A DNA stretch of 64,000 bases from Paenibacillus hemerocallicola (GCF_006265175.1 NZ_VDCQ01000006.1:148429-212428); one strand, 5' to 3'; positions 27,659 through 36,900 are shown, numbered from the stretch's first letter. Notes: generated by a model from the sequence alone, not told the origin. Translations and numbers: made by a program.

Positions 27659-27751
27659 GAATTACACCTCCTGAAAGCAATCATACCGAACACATACCCC
27701 AATATATTAGCATATGCCGTGTAGCCGCGTCAATTCCATGCTCTGCGGTTT

Positions 27752-27780
27752 TTGCATTTCTTTCTTTTGTCGATTATAGT
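27752..27780 (+). promoter_or_regulatory. SigA-type promoter for yloU-fakA-fakB-recG
   Basis: TTGCAT (27752-27757), a 17-base spacer and TATAGT (27775-27780), 95 bases before yloU. It is the only good promoter in the divergent rpmB/yloU gap. Confidence 0.6.
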
Positions 27781-27875
27781 AAAATGGAAGAAACGTTCCG
27801 CAATTATGCGAATCAAGTTGCCAGTCGCGTAGAAATCGATAGCAGCACAGATACGGATCGGGGAGGAATTTCGGC

Positions 27876-28235
27876 ATGTCCATGCAGATCGACAACGAAT
27901 GGGGTAAAATAATCGTTTCGAACGATTGTATAGCGGTACTGGCCGGACAGGCCGCATTGGATTGCTACGGATTGGTCGGCATGGCTTCGCGCAAGCAGCT
28001 GAAGGACGGCATTTCCGAGCTGCTCGGCCGCGAGAATTTGAGCCGTGGCGTCGAGGTCCGGACGGAGACGGACGGGGTGCATATCGAGCTGCACATTATC
28101 GTCAGCTACGGAACGAAAATTTCCGAGGTCGCGCACAACGTACAATCCAAAGTCAAATATGTGCTGAACGAGGTAGTCGGTTTGAAAGCCGATTTCGTGG
28201 ACATAGTCGTGCAAGGCGTGCGTATCGCGCGCTAA
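27876..28235 (+). CDS. yloU: Asp23/Gls24 family envelope stress response protein (YloU)
   Basis: A 119-aa Asp23/Gls24 (DUF322) protein. The family pattern GKIIVSNDCIAVLAGQAALDCYGLVGMA and the late HIIVSYGTKISEVAHNVQSKVKYVLNE segment are clear. Members form membrane-associated envelope-stress layers or act with the neighbouring fatty acid kinase. GGGGAGGA precedes the ATG. It is directly upstream of fakA, as in most Bacillota. Confidence 0.93.
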   Translation: MSMQIDNEWGKIIVSNDCIAVLAGQAALDCYGLVGMASRKQLKDGISELLGRENLSRGVEVRTETDGVHIELHIIVSYGTKISEVAHNVQSKVKYVLNEVVGLKADFVDIVVQGVRIAR

Positions 28236-28290
28236 GGCGGGCAACAAACGGCAAGCCGAGATGTATTCCGAGGGATGGGGGAGTTTTTTC

Positions 28291-30006
28291 TTGAGTAAGC
28301 GCTTTAAAAAGCTGAATGGCTCAAATTTTACCAACATGATGATCAAAGGCGCCGAAGCTTTACACGCCAATGTGGGAAACGTCAACGCCTTGAATGTATT
28401 TCCCGTACCGGACGGAGACACGGGAACGAACATGAATATGACATTGACTTCCGGTGTGGAGGAACTTAAGAAAAAGACGTCCCCGCATATCGGCAAATCG
28501 GCCGAAGCGCTGTCGAAAGGGCTGCTGATGGGAGCCCGCGGCAATTCCGGGGTTATTTTGTCGCAATTGTTCCGAGGCTTCGCCAAGGCGGTTCAGGATG
28601 CGGAAGAAATTGATGTGCAGCAGTTTGCCGCCGCCCTTCAGCAGGGCGTGGACACGGCTTACAAGGCGATTCTGAAGCCGGTCGAAGGGACGATCCTGAC
28701 GGTCGCCCGCGAAGCGGCCAAGCATGGCTTGGCTTCCGTCCGTCGCAGCGGGGATATCGGAGAGCTGATGCGGGAGGTGCTGGCCAAGGCCAAGGAAGCT
28801 TTGGCGAAAACCCCGGAGCAGCTGCCGGTGCTCAAGCAGGTCGGAGTCGTAGATGCCGGCGGACAAGGCCTCGTACTGATCTATGAAGGATTCGTCGCCG
28901 CTTTGAACGGGGAAATGCCGGCAGGGAACGGTTCGATCGTGGCCGCGGGAAGCGTTCCCGGCAGCGTTACATTAGAGCATATCCACGCGCAAGCTCATAT
29001 GGCGACCGAGGATATCGAATTCGGGTATTGCACCGAATTCATGATCCGTCTGGAGCCGGGAAAGACGACGGGAACGGTATTCGATGAGCCGTCGTTCCGG
29101 GACGAGATGGAGCGGCACGGCGATTCCGTGCTCGTCGTGGCCGACGACGACCTGGTGAAGGTGCATCTTCATTCGGAGCACCCGGGCGAAGTGCTGACAC
29201 TGGCGCAGCGATACGGCGATCTGGTGAAGATCAAAATCGACAATATGCGGGAACAGCATTCCCATATCGTGGAAGGAAGCGCAGACCAAGCCGCAAAGGC
29301 CGTTCAGGTCCATGAGGCGTCCAAGCCTGCTTCTGCCGCGGAGTCCGTAAAGCCGTTCGGTTTCGTGGCCGTCGCGGCCGGAGAAGGAATAGCGGCGATT
29401 TTCAAAAACTTGGGCGCGGACGTCGTCCTGTCGGGCGGTCAGACGATGAATCCTAGTACGGAAGACATTGTCGGCGCCATCGAGAAGGTTCGGGCTGAAA
29501 CGGTGTTCGTGCTGCCGAACAACTCCAATATCGTGCTTGCGGCACAGCAAGCGCGCGATTTGATGGAGCGCGCCGTCCTCGTTTTGCCGACGAAGACGAT
29601 TCCGCAAGGGATATCGGCCATGCTGGCGTTCCAAGCGAAAGCCACGGCGGAACGGAATGCCGCTTCGATGGAAGAAGCGATCGGCGCCGTTCAATCGGGA
29701 CAAGTGACTTATGCGGTCCGGGATTCGCAAATCGACGGGATCGACATTCGCGAAGGCGACTACCTCGGCATTCATAACAACAAAATCGTCGTCTCCGGCC
29801 CGGACCTGCTCGATACGTGCCGCAAGCTGCTGGACAGCATGATGGCGCAAGGCGGCGAAGTCGTATCGGTTATGACCGGCGAGGAAGCATCCGAAGCGGA
29901 TACGGTCCGGCTCGCGGAAATCGTCGAGGAGACTTACCCCGACGCGGAGCTGGAAGTGCTCGCGGGCGGACAGCCGCTCTATTATTATTTGTTCTCGGTT
30001 GAATAA
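28291..30006 (+). CDS. fakA: Fatty acid kinase catalytic subunit FakA (YloV, DAK/DhaL domain)
   Basis: Phosphorylates fatty acids bound to FakB for phospholipid synthesis. The 571-aa protein has an N-terminal DhaL ATP-binding domain with the metal-binding FPVPDGDTGTNMNMT (D41, D43, N47) and GARGNSGVILSQLFRGF. A middle domain (from about 215) and a C-terminal DegV/EDD-like domain ending in GGQPLYYYLFSVE follow. The start is TTG at 28291 with GGGGGAG 7 bases upstream; an ATG at 28261 lacks a Shine-Dalgarno. The FakB-type partner follows after 27 bases, which supports the fatty acid kinase role over a general dihydroxyacetone kinase name. Confidence 0.92.
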   Translation: MSKRFKKLNGSNFTNMMIKGAEALHANVGNVNALNVFPVPDGDTGTNMNMTLTSGVEELKKKTSPHIGKSAEALSKGLLMGARGNSGVILSQLFRGFAKAVQDAEEIDVQQFAAALQQGVDTAYKAILKPVEGTILTVAREAAKHGLASVRRSGDIGELMREVLAKAKEALAKTPEQLPVLKQVGVVDAGGQGLVLIYEGFVAALNGEMPAGNGSIVAAGSVPGSVTLEHIHAQAHMATEDIEFGYCTEFMIRLEPGKTTGTVFDEPSFRDEMERHGDSVLVVADDDLVKVHLHSEHPGEVLTLAQRYGDLVKIKIDNMREQHSHIVEGSADQAAKAVQVHEASKPASAAESVKPFGFVAVAAGEGIAAIFKNLGADVVLSGGQTMNPSTEDIVGAIEKVRAETVFVLPNNSNIVLAAQQARDLMERAVLVLPTKTIPQGISAMLAFQAKATAERNAASMEEAIGAVQSGQVTYAVRDSQIDGIDIREGDYLGIHNNKIVVSGPDLLDTCRKLLDSMMAQGGEVVSVMTGEEASEADTVRLAEIVEETYPDAELEVLAGGQPLYYYLFSVE

Positions 30007-30033
30007 ATTCAGCAATGGGAAGAGGGGACGCCG

Positions 30034-30888
30034 ATGGCGAACGTCCGAATCGTAACGGACAGCACGTCCGATATTCCGGAATCGGTCCGGAAGCAATACG
30101 GCATCGAAATGGTGCCCTTGAAAGTGCATTTCGGCGCTGAGACGTTCTACGACGCCGTAACGATCCAGCCCGACCAATTTTATGACAAGCTGACGTCATC
30201 CGCGACGCTGCCTACGACATCCCAACCGTCCCCGGCCGATTTTCTGGACGTGTACAAAAAACTGGGCACCGATCCGGAGACGGAAATCATATCGATTCAT
30301 CTTTCCTCCGCCCTTAGCGGGACTTATCAATCGGCGGTACTGGCCAAATCGATTCTGGACAGCAATACGAACGTGTCGGTCGTCGATTCGAAATCGGCCT
30401 CGTATGGAATAGGCTTGTTGGTCGTGGAAGCGGCCAAAGCGGCCAAGGAAGGGAAGAGCCGGGACGAAATTTTGGCGCAGCTCGAGAAGCTGCGGCAGGA
30501 AACCCGCATCTACTTCCTCGTCGGCACGCTGGACTATTTGCAAAAAGGCGGGCGAATCGGCAAAGCGGCCGCACTGTTCGGGTCGCTGCTGAATATTAAG
30601 CCTATCCTGACGATAGATACCGAGGGCGAAGTATCTTCTGTGGATAAAGTACGGGGAAGCAAAAAGGCGATGGGCCGCATTATTGAAATGTTGAAGGCGG
30701 ACTTCGGCGACCGGAAGCTGCATATGACCGTGGCGCACGCCAAAACCAAGGAATCGGCCGATGAATTTACCGAGCTGCTGCGCGCCAATTTCAACATTGC
30801 CGAATGGACCTTTACGGATGTCGGTCCAGTAATCGGCACCCACGCGGGGCCCGGTACGGTGGCCGCGTTCGCGAGACCGGCGCCATGA
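30034..30888 (+). CDS. fakB: DegV family fatty acid-binding protein (FakB type)
   Basis: A 284-aa EDD/DegV fold protein that presents a fatty acid to FakA. Conserved parts are VRIVTDSTSDIPESV, the SQPSPADFLDVY segment with the carboxylate-binding Thr/Ser (LPTTSQPS), IHLSSALSGTYQSA, and GTLDYLQKGGRIGKA. AGAGGGGACG precedes the ATG. Its TGA overlaps the recG ATG (ATGA). Adjacency to fakA gives a complete kinase/binding-protein pair. Which fatty acid class it prefers cannot be told from sequence. Confidence 0.9.
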   Translation: MANVRIVTDSTSDIPESVRKQYGIEMVPLKVHFGAETFYDAVTIQPDQFYDKLTSSATLPTTSQPSPADFLDVYKKLGTDPETEIISIHLSSALSGTYQSAVLAKSILDSNTNVSVVDSKSASYGIGLLVVEAAKAAKEGKSRDEILAQLEKLRQETRIYFLVGTLDYLQKGGRIGKAAALFGSLLNIKPILTIDTEGEVSSVDKVRGSKKAMGRIIEMLKADFGDRKLHMTVAHAKTKESADEFTELLRANFNIAEWTFTDVGPVIGTHAGPGTVAAFARPAP

Positions 30889-32939
30889 GTACGGATTTGC
30901 ATGCTCTCCCCGTCCGGTCCGTCTCCGGCGTCACTCCGGCCAAGGCGAAGGAACTGGAGGCGCTCGGAATCGACTCGGTCGCCCGCCTGCTCGAATATTA
31001 TCCGTTCCGGTACGAGGACTATCGGATACGCGATCTGACCGGCGTGAAGGACGGGGAGAAAATAACGATTCAAGGCAAAATATACAGCGAGCCGAGCGTG
31101 CAAATGTATGGGCGCACCAAATCGCGCATGACGTGCAAAGTATATGCGGACCCGTTATTCATATCGACCGTCTGGTTCAACCGGCATTTCATGAAGGACA
31201 AGCTGAAAGCGGGACAGGAAATCGTATTGACGGGAAAATGGGACGGCCGCAGGCTGCAGCTTACCGTTGCCGAGTCGGAGTTTCCGGGAGGAAGCTCGTC
31301 TCAGTCGGGAACGCTGCAGCCTGTTTATTCGATTACGGGCGGAATTACGCAAAAATGGATGCGCAAGACGGTGCACCAGGCGCTTACCCAGTTCGGTGCG
31401 CTCGTAGCGGAAGCGATTCCCGCGGAAATCGCCGACAAATACGACTTCATGGCCCGCAAGCAAGCGGTGTACCGGATTCACCATCCGGACGATGTCGAGG
31501 AAGGCAAAAAAGCCCGGAGGCGGCTCGTTTACGAGGAGCTGTTTTTTTTCCAGCTGAAGCTGCAGGCGTTCCGCGCCATTCAACGGAAGCGTGCGGACGG
31601 AGTGGCCCATGTATTCGATAATGAGGACGTCCGCCAATTCGTCCGGTCGCTTCCGTTCAAGCTGACCGACTCGCAGAAAAAAGTGATCGCGGAAATTTTG
31701 CACGACTTGAAGGAACCATACTGCATGAACAGGCTGCTGCAGGGCGATGTCGGCGCGGGCAAAACGGTGGTGGCGGCCGCAGCTTTGTTCGCGACCGTCA
31801 AGGCGGGCTGTCAAGGCGCGCTCATGGTGCCGACGGAAATATTGGCCGAACAACATAAACGGTCGCTCGAACGGTTATTCGAGCCGTATGGCATCCAGGT
31901 CGGCCTGCTCACCGGCAGCCTGACCGACCGACAACGGCGGGATACGATCAACTCGCTGCATATGGGGCTCATCGACGTAGTCGTCGGTACGCACGCGCTC
32001 ATTCAGGACGACGTGCTGTTCCGCAAGCTCGGACTCGTCGTAACGGACGAGCAGCACCGTTTCGGCGTCAACCAGCGCAGCGTGCTGCGGCGCAAGGGGA
32101 TGAACCCGGACGTGCTGACGATGACGGCGACGCCGATTCCGCGCACACTGGCGATAACCGCCTTCGGCGATCTGGACGTGTCGACGCTCCGGGAGCTGCC
32201 TAAGGGCCGTAAACCGATCAAGACGTATTCGGTCGAACACGATAAGCTCGAACGCGTGGTCGGCTTTATCCGGCGCGAGGTGGCCTCAGGCAGGCAAGCC
32301 TATGTCATTTGTCCGCTGATCGAGGAGTCGGACAAGCTGGATGTGCAAAATGCGATCGATGTGCATGCGCAAATGTCCCACGCATTCCCCGAATTTCGCG
32401 TTGGCTTGCTTCATGGCCGCATGCATCCGCAGGAGAAGGACGAGGTCATGAGGGCGTTCAAGGACAATGAAGTGCAAGTGCTCGTCTCCACTACGGTTAT
32501 CGAAGTAGGGGTCGATGTTCCGAATGCGACGATGATGGTGATATACGATGCCGTACGGTTCGGCCTGTCGCAGCTCCATCAGCTGAGAGGGCGCGTCGGC
32601 CGTGGGGAGCATCAATCCTACTGCATTCTGATCGCCGATCCGAAGAACGAGACGGCGAAGGAACGGCTGAAGGTGATGACCGAGACGAACGACGGCTTCG
32701 AGATCGCCCGCCGCGATTTGGAGCTGCGGGGGCCCGGCGACTTTTTCGGAACGAAGCAAAGCGGCCTGCCGGAATTCAAGCTGGCCGACATGATGAGCGA
32801 CTTCGAAGTGATGGAGATGGCTCGCGACGATACGGCCGAGCTGGTGGCGAAGCCCGGGTTCTGGACGTCGGCGGAGACGCTGCCTTTGCGCGAGTTTTTG
32901 CACAGGGAGCAAATTTTGGATGGGGAACAGTTGGATTGA
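30885..32939 (+). CDS. recG: ATP-dependent DNA helicase RecG
   Basis: A 684-aa branch-migrating helicase for replication-fork reversal and repair. The N-terminal wedge/OB domain (about 60-160; KITIQGKIYSEPSVQM) is followed by the helicase core with Walker A GDVGAGKTVVAAAA, motif II DEQHRFGVNQR, motif III MTATPIPRTLA, and C-terminal motifs (VSTTVIEVGVDVPNATMMVI, QLRGRVGRG). The TRG motif lies near RELRGPGDFFGTKQSG-like residues. It starts at the ATGA overlap with fakB; no obvious Shine-Dalgarno, consistent with coupling. Confidence 0.97.
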   Translation: MSTDLHALPVRSVSGVTPAKAKELEALGIDSVARLLEYYPFRYEDYRIRDLTGVKDGEKITIQGKIYSEPSVQMYGRTKSRMTCKVYADPLFISTVWFNRHFMKDKLKAGQEIVLTGKWDGRRLQLTVAESEFPGGSSSQSGTLQPVYSITGGITQKWMRKTVHQALTQFGALVAEAIPAEIADKYDFMARKQAVYRIHHPDDVEEGKKARRRLVYEELFFFQLKLQAFRAIQRKRADGVAHVFDNEDVRQFVRSLPFKLTDSQKKVIAEILHDLKEPYCMNRLLQGDVGAGKTVVAAAALFATVKAGCQGALMVPTEILAEQHKRSLERLFEPYGIQVGLLTGSLTDRQRRDTINSLHMGLIDVVVGTHALIQDDVLFRKLGLVVTDEQHRFGVNQRSVLRRKGMNPDVLTMTATPIPRTLAITAFGDLDVSTLRELPKGRKPIKTYSVEHDKLERVVGFIRREVASGRQAYVICPLIEESDKLDVQNAIDVHAQMSHAFPEFRVGLLHGRMHPQEKDEVMRAFKDNEVQVLVSTTVIEVGVDVPNATMMVIYDAVRFGLSQLHQLRGRVGRGEHQSYCILIADPKNETAKERLKVMTETNDGFEIARRDLELRGPGDFFGTKQSGLPEFKLADMMSDFEVMEMARDDTAELVAKPGFWTSAETLPLREFLHREQILDGEQLD

Positions 32940-32947
32940 GCTATTGC

Positions 32948-32972
32948 AAAGCCCGGGCACTCGGGCTTTTTT
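32948..32972 (+). terminator. Intrinsic terminator after recG
   Basis: AAAGCCCG (32948-32955) pairs with CGGGCTTT (32962-32969), followed by TTT. It marks the end of the housekeeping block. Confidence 0.92.
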
Positions 32973-33025
32973 GCTTTTATGCGCGCCTAGCCCCCGAATA
33001 GGCAATCGGTCTGAATCTCGGAATA

Positions 33026-33052
33026 TGTAACAAATTCGGTTTCTCGTTTGTC
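33026..33052 (+). promoter_or_regulatory. Candidate ECF41-type sigma factor promoter
   Basis: TGTAACA (33026-33032), exactly 16 bases, then TGTC (33049-33052). From memory the ECF41 group consensus is TGTCACA N16 CGTC, so one mismatch falls in each box. The predicted start near 33060 suits the ATG at 33081. The ECF41-like gene lies in the same unit, so this would be autoregulation. Confidence 0.5.
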
Positions 33053-33072
33053 TTATGGGTAAAACAAACGAG
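33043..33072 (+). repeat. 9-bp inverted repeat over the -10 and ribosome binding site
   Basis: CTCGTTTGT (33043-33051) and ACAAACGAG (33064-33072) are perfect complements with a 12-base loop. The left arm covers the proposed -10 and the right arm reaches the GAGGTGATC Shine-Dalgarno. It is either an operator or, if transcription starts further upstream, a hairpin masking the ribosome binding site. Confidence 0.5.
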
Positions 33073-33080
33073 GTGATCCC

Positions 33081-34370
33081 ATGAACAGATACGATGCGGC
33101 CGTGATCGGCGGAGGAATTACGGGGTTGACGGCATCCATTTATTTGAGAAAAGCAGGATTGTCGGTTATTGTGCTGGAAAAATCGGAGCTTTTGGGCGGC
33201 AGGGCCAAAACCGTGAAGAAAGATCATGCCTTGATGAACTTGGGGGTCCATGCGCTCTATCTGGATGGAGAAGCGGAAGAAGTTCTCAAGGAGCTGAACA
33301 TTAACTTAACAGGAGCTTGCCCGCCAGCCTCGGCCATCGCCGTCTGGAATAAGAAGTCCTATCCTTTTCCGGCCGGCCCTCTCGCTTTGATGTCATCCAA
33401 ACTATTCGATTTCGCGGGTAAACTGGATTTAGCCAAAATGATGATCAAGCTGCCCAAAACGGATCCGCGGCAAATGGACAACATGAGTATGCGAGAATGG
33501 GTGGAGAAAGAAATTCGGGATCCGATGGTCCGGCATGCCATCTATGCGGTCAGTCGGTCCAATACCTTCGTGCCGCATCCCGATCTTCTATCGGCAGGAC
33601 CCGCGATCAGACAATTGCAGCGCACTTTGTCAGGGAAGGCGTTTTACGTGGAAAGGGGCTGGGGAGCTCTGGTCGAGCATTTGGAAGAAATCGCTTTGCA
33701 AACCGGAGTTGCCATTGCTACCCGCAAACACGTCGTTGAAATTGCGCATAACGGAAAAGTCTGCGGAGTACGTTTGAAAAATGATGAAACGATTCAGGTT
33801 TCGAACGTAATCGTTGCCGGAGGGCCGGGAGATGGATATGGGCTTGTCCCGAACGCCGAGCATACGAGCATGGCCAAGTGGAAAAATCAAGCAAGGCCGA
33901 TTAAAGCCGCCTGCCTCGATGTAGTGTTGCGGAAGCTGCCAAAGCCAAAGCCCTCATTCATCGCGGGATTTTGGCTGGACCAGCCCATTTTCTATAACAA
34001 TCCCTCCTCCGTTGTCAACATGAGCAGTGACGGATCAGTCGTGATCCATATGATCAAGCACCTTGGGGTGCATCCTGGCGAGCCCAGAGAGGACGAACGT
34101 CAGCTGGAACAGGCGCTGGATATGGTACAGCCAGGGTGGCGGCAAGAAGAGCTTGCCCGACAGTTTCTGCCTGCCATGACGGTAACCCATCATTTCCCGA
34201 CAGTCGATTCGGCCGATTGCTGCTGCGGTCCTGATGTTCCTGAAATCCGCGGCTTGTATGTTGCAGGAGATTGGACCGGGAGAGGCGAAATGCTTGCGGA
34301 CGCGGCACTGGCCAGCGCCAAAAGAGCAGCCGGAGCTGTCATTCGGGAGCATTACCGCACAAGTTCTTGA
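33081..34370 (+). CDS. FAD-dependent oxidoreductase, amine oxidase/phytoene desaturase-like
   Basis: A 429-aa flavoprotein. The FAD dinucleotide-binding motif AVIGGGITGLTASIYLRKAG is followed by the GG doublet LLGGRAKT. The C-terminal FAD motif is GLYVAGDWTGRGEMLADAALASAKRAA. The middle resembles NAD(P)-binding phytoene desaturase/protoporphyrinogen oxidase relatives (FYVERGWGALVEHLEEIA). Strong GAGGTGATC Shine-Dalgarno. Only 19 bases separate it from the ECF41-type sigma gene; such sigma factors are typically paired with an oxidoreductase. The substrate is unknown. By eye the sequence is less GC-rich than the surrounding housekeeping genes. Confidence 0.82.
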   Translation: MNRYDAAVIGGGITGLTASIYLRKAGLSVIVLEKSELLGGRAKTVKKDHALMNLGVHALYLDGEAEEVLKELNINLTGACPPASAIAVWNKKSYPFPAGPLALMSSKLFDFAGKLDLAKMMIKLPKTDPRQMDNMSMREWVEKEIRDPMVRHAIYAVSRSNTFVPHPDLLSAGPAIRQLQRTLSGKAFYVERGWGALVEHLEEIALQTGVAIATRKHVVEIAHNGKVCGVRLKNDETIQVSNVIVAGGPGDGYGLVPNAEHTSMAKWKNQARPIKAACLDVVLRKLPKPKPSFIAGFWLDQPIFYNNPSSVVNMSSDGSVVIHMIKHLGVHPGEPREDERQLEQALDMVQPGWRQEELARQFLPAMTVTHHFPTVDSADCCCGPDVPEIRGLYVAGDWTGRGEMLADAALASAKRAAGAVIREHYRTSS

Positions 34371-34389
34371 CAGGAGGCGATAGGACGGA

Positions 34390-35256
34390 ATGATTGTTGA
34401 CTACGAAAAGTATAAACCGCTGTTGTTTTCCCTCGCCTATCATATACTAGGCAATGTTATGGACGCCGAAGACGCGGTTCAAGAGGTTTTCCTTTCCGTG
34501 CAAGAGAGGTCCGGGGATTCCATTCAAAACATGAAATCGTATTTATGCCGATCCGTTCATAATCGCTGTATCAATCTTCTGAACGCTGCAAGCAGGCAGC
34601 GCGAAACTTATATCGGGCCGTGGCTGCCGGAACCCTTGCTTACGGAAGGGATTCAGAGTGAAAATCCGTTGGAGAGCTATGTCAGGAAAGAATCGTTATC
34701 GACCGCTTATCTGTTGTTGATGCAGCAGCTTTCGGCCACGGAGCGTATCGTGTATGTGCTTCGCGAGGCGTTTCGGTTTCCGTTTGAAGACATAGCGGGC
34801 ATAGTGGACAAAAGCAGCAACAACTGCCGACAACTTTATTATCGCGCCAAATCGAGCTTGGGCGACACGTCTAGCCGGAACGTTGTTGTTCCCGACAAAA
34901 AGAACCATCTTGTGGAGCAATTTACGCGTGCCTTGACGACCGGAAATATTGGCCTTATGGTCGACATTCTGTCAACCGAGAGCGTACTCTTCATGGATGG
35001 CGGCGGTAAAGTGAGAGTCGCCTTGCGTCCGATATACGGACCGGATTTTATTATGCGTTACTTTGAGGCGGTACGGCCGGATGTCCCCCCGTTTACAAGC
35101 GTCATTCAGGAGATCAACGGCCAGCCCGGGGTTATTCTTATAGCGGAATCGGGTACGTTCGCAGCCATAACCTTCGATTGGCTCTCTGACAAAATAGTCA
35201 AGATCTATACGGTAATGAATCCCGAGAAGCTCCGGCACTTTAACAAACAAATATGA
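34390..35256 (+). CDS. ECF41-type RNA polymerase sigma factor with SnoaL-like C-terminal domain
   Basis: A 288-aa sigma-70 family protein. Region 2 is at about 1-75 (YHILGNVMDAEDAVQEVFL), then the linker segment RETYIGPWLPEPL, which I associate with the ECF41 group. Region 4 is at about 105-160 (LSATERIVYVLREAFRFPFEDIAGIVDKSSNNCRQLYYRAK). The last 115 residues form a SnoaL/NTF2-like domain (RALTTGNIGLMVDILSTESVLFMDGGGKV), which in this group acts as an internal activator/anti-sigma module; no separate anti-sigma gene is present. It is co-transcribed with the upstream FAD oxidoreductase, its likely regulon member. Confidence 0.88.
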   Translation: MIVDYEKYKPLLFSLAYHILGNVMDAEDAVQEVFLSVQERSGDSIQNMKSYLCRSVHNRCINLLNAASRQRETYIGPWLPEPLLTEGIQSENPLESYVRKESLSTAYLLLMQQLSATERIVYVLREAFRFPFEDIAGIVDKSSNNCRQLYYRAKSSLGDTSSRNVVVPDKKNHLVEQFTRALTTGNIGLMVDILSTESVLFMDGGGKVRVALRPIYGPDFIMRYFEAVRPDVPPFTSVIQEINGQPGVILIAESGTFAAITFDWLSDKIVKIYTVMNPEKLRHFNKQI

Positions 35257-35344
35257 CTCGCAGGGACCCGTTCAGCAATTGTAGGCAAAATACAGGCACC
35301 TTCCTCATACAATGTACAATGGAAGAATTCGGGAGGTGTCCTGG

Positions 35345-35632
35345 TTGAGCTATCAAAAGTACGGAATCCCGCGGGAACTGGTGGAGCGAGTCAAGCTGAA
35401 GCTGAAAAATCCCGATACGAAAGACAGTGTCAAAATGGTATTGGACGGCGTCACCAAGGCGGATTTGCAGGACCGGGCCAAGGTCAAGTCGTTGCTTAGC
35501 AAGCTTACGAAAATACTGCATGAACCCGTATCGGAAAGCTTGGCGAATCAAATCGTGCAAATGGTCATCGACTTGAAGATCGATCCGAAAAATACGTTTC
35601 ATCTGATCAAGCTGTGGGGGATGTTTCGGTAA
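35345..35632 (+). CDS. Stage VI sporulation protein F-like protein
   Basis: A 95-aa protein beginning with TTG, preceded by GGGAGGTG at 7 bases. It is rich in Lys/Asp/Val helices with the pattern VKLKLKNPDTKDSVKMVLDGVTK, LLSKLTKILHEPVSESLANQIVQMVIDLK and a C-terminal KNTFHLIKLWGMFR, which I recognise from Paenibacillaceae proteins annotated as SpoVIF, a late coat-assembly factor. A CATACAATG stretch (35306-35314) upstream resembles the -10 of mother-cell sigma factors, but no matching -35 is clear. Confidence 0.72.
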   Translation: MSYQKYGIPRELVERVKLKLKNPDTKDSVKMVLDGVTKADLQDRAKVKSLLSKLTKILHEPVSESLANQIVQMVIDLKIDPKNTFHLIKLWGMFR

Positions 35633-35684
35633 TAGGCGCGGCAAGGGATGACGGACGAGAACCGCTTCGTTCGGAATAAAGGGA

Positions 35685-35710
35685 AAAGCCGGCCGAAGCG
35701 GCCGGTCTTT
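35685..35710. terminator. Bidirectional terminator between convergent genes
   Basis: AAAGCCGGCCG (35685-35695), loop AAG, CGGCCGGTCTTT (35699-35710). The stem is 7 GC pairs plus A/T flanks. It abuts the stop codon of the minus-strand gene and serves the convergent spoVIF-like and sialidase-like genes. Confidence 0.8.
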
Positions 35711-36900
35711 CAATTGGCGTCGGGACGATCAACGCGTCGAATATCGTCCGAGCCGCCCATAAGACGGCCCTCGGCAAGATCCCGGAATTTCTCCACTCTG
35801 GAGAAGACGATGCGATTGCTGTCGTGAAAGCTGTTGGCCCCGTCGTAAGCCGTTCGTACGATATAAATAATGTCATTGCCGTCAAATTGAAAGTCGACGT
35901 ACTGAAATCCGGTCCGTCTCTTCGATTCCTGGGAAGGGTACCCGAGGTCGTCGTGCAACAGCGCGGCCGCGAAGCGCCATTCCCGCAAATCCGGCGAGAC
36001 GAACAGGGAGAGCGTTTCCCGTAGCACGTGCTTCGCCGGATCTTCGCCTTTATTGGACAGCGTCCAGTACAAGCCGGTTTCCGGATCTTTGCGGATCGTA
36101 AATTTATGCGTGCTACCGGGCAGCCATACGAAATCTTCGGCGGGGTCGAACTCCACCCGGTTGCCGCCGTCATATACCCGGACCATGGCGCATTTGTCGG
36201 TCACGGGCTCGGAGCAAATTCTCAGCATGTTATAAATTTGTCCGTCGGGTCCTTCCACGAGATTGCCCTCGATCCAACCCGCGCCTTTATTGTTCGTCCC
36301 CCATTCGGGAGGGTCCGCCTCCTGGTCGTATACCAGTTTGTTGCTCATCGTCCAATTGTCCGCCTTCAGCAAGTCGGCATCCGCGTCGCAAGAAATGACG
36401 AAGGAACGGAAACCGATCGGGCGTATGGCCGGATCCAAATCTTCGAAAGCGCGATACAGCCGTCCTCCGGCATTCAGTACGGGCATGGGGGCGCAATGAT
36501 AATTGGGCGGTTCCATCCCCGGTCCCCCGCGAAACAGCAGTCCGCTAGACTCGTCGAGAGCTTGCGTCCACGTAAAACCGTCGTCTTCGCTTTTGCGGAT
36601 GACGATATGGCCGAAGTCCCCTGTGGTCCCGAGCAAGAATAACTCGCCGCGGTGCAAAAACAGACTGCTCCAGAACGCTCTGGCAAGCTGAGTGACACAA
36701 GTCCAAGATAAGCCGGCGTCGTATGAATGGTAAATGCTAGTTAGCGTTTCCCTGCCTTCGTAATCCTTCGGACTTCCTTTGCCGAAATAATCGTGCGAGG
36801 CCACTAACGTACCGCCGGGCAGGCGGACGATGCTTGGGCTGCCCAGAAACGTTTGCGTCGCCCGGTCCTGGTACCGGATTTCGCTAATCCACTGCTTCAT
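35710..36900 (-). CDS. Sialidase/BNR-fold glycoside hydrolase-like protein
   Basis: A 396-aa six-bladed beta-propeller protein of the sialidase superfamily. Two Asp-box repeats are visible (SYDAGLSWT about 59-67 and SEDDGFTWT about 105-113) and further blades end in MVRVYDGG and LSLFVSPDLREWRF. There is no signal peptide, so it would act in the cytoplasm. I cannot confirm the sialidase Arg triad, so the substrate may be another acidic or neutral sugar; exo-acting sugar lyases and hydrolases share this fold. It is the second gene after a sugar-binding lipoprotein (67-base gap), suggesting work on the imported ligand. Confidence 0.78.
   Translation of the reverse strand: MKQWISEIRYQDRATQTFLGSPSIVRLPGGTLVASHDYFGKGSPKDYEGRETLTSIYHSYDAGLSWTCVTQLARAFWSSLFLHRGELFLLGTTGDFGHIVIRKSEDDGFTWTQALDESSGLLFRGGPGMEPPNYHCAPMPVLNAGGRLYRAFEDLDPAIRPIGFRSFVISCDADADLLKADNWTMSNKLVYDQEADPPEWGTNNKGAGWIEGNLVEGPDGQIYNMLRICSEPVTDKCAMVRVYDGGNRVEFDPAEDFVWLPGSTHKFTIRKDPETGLYWTLSNKGEDPAKHVLRETLSLFVSPDLREWRFAAALLHDDLGYPSQESKRRTGFQYVDFQFDGNDIIYIVRTAYDGANSFHDSNRIVFSRVEKFRDLAEGRLMGGSDDIRRVDRPDAN

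Noticed and set aside
28972..30177. 401-codon open frame antisense to fakA
   Set aside because: Opposite a well-supported gene and spanning the fakA/fakB junction; no start signal.
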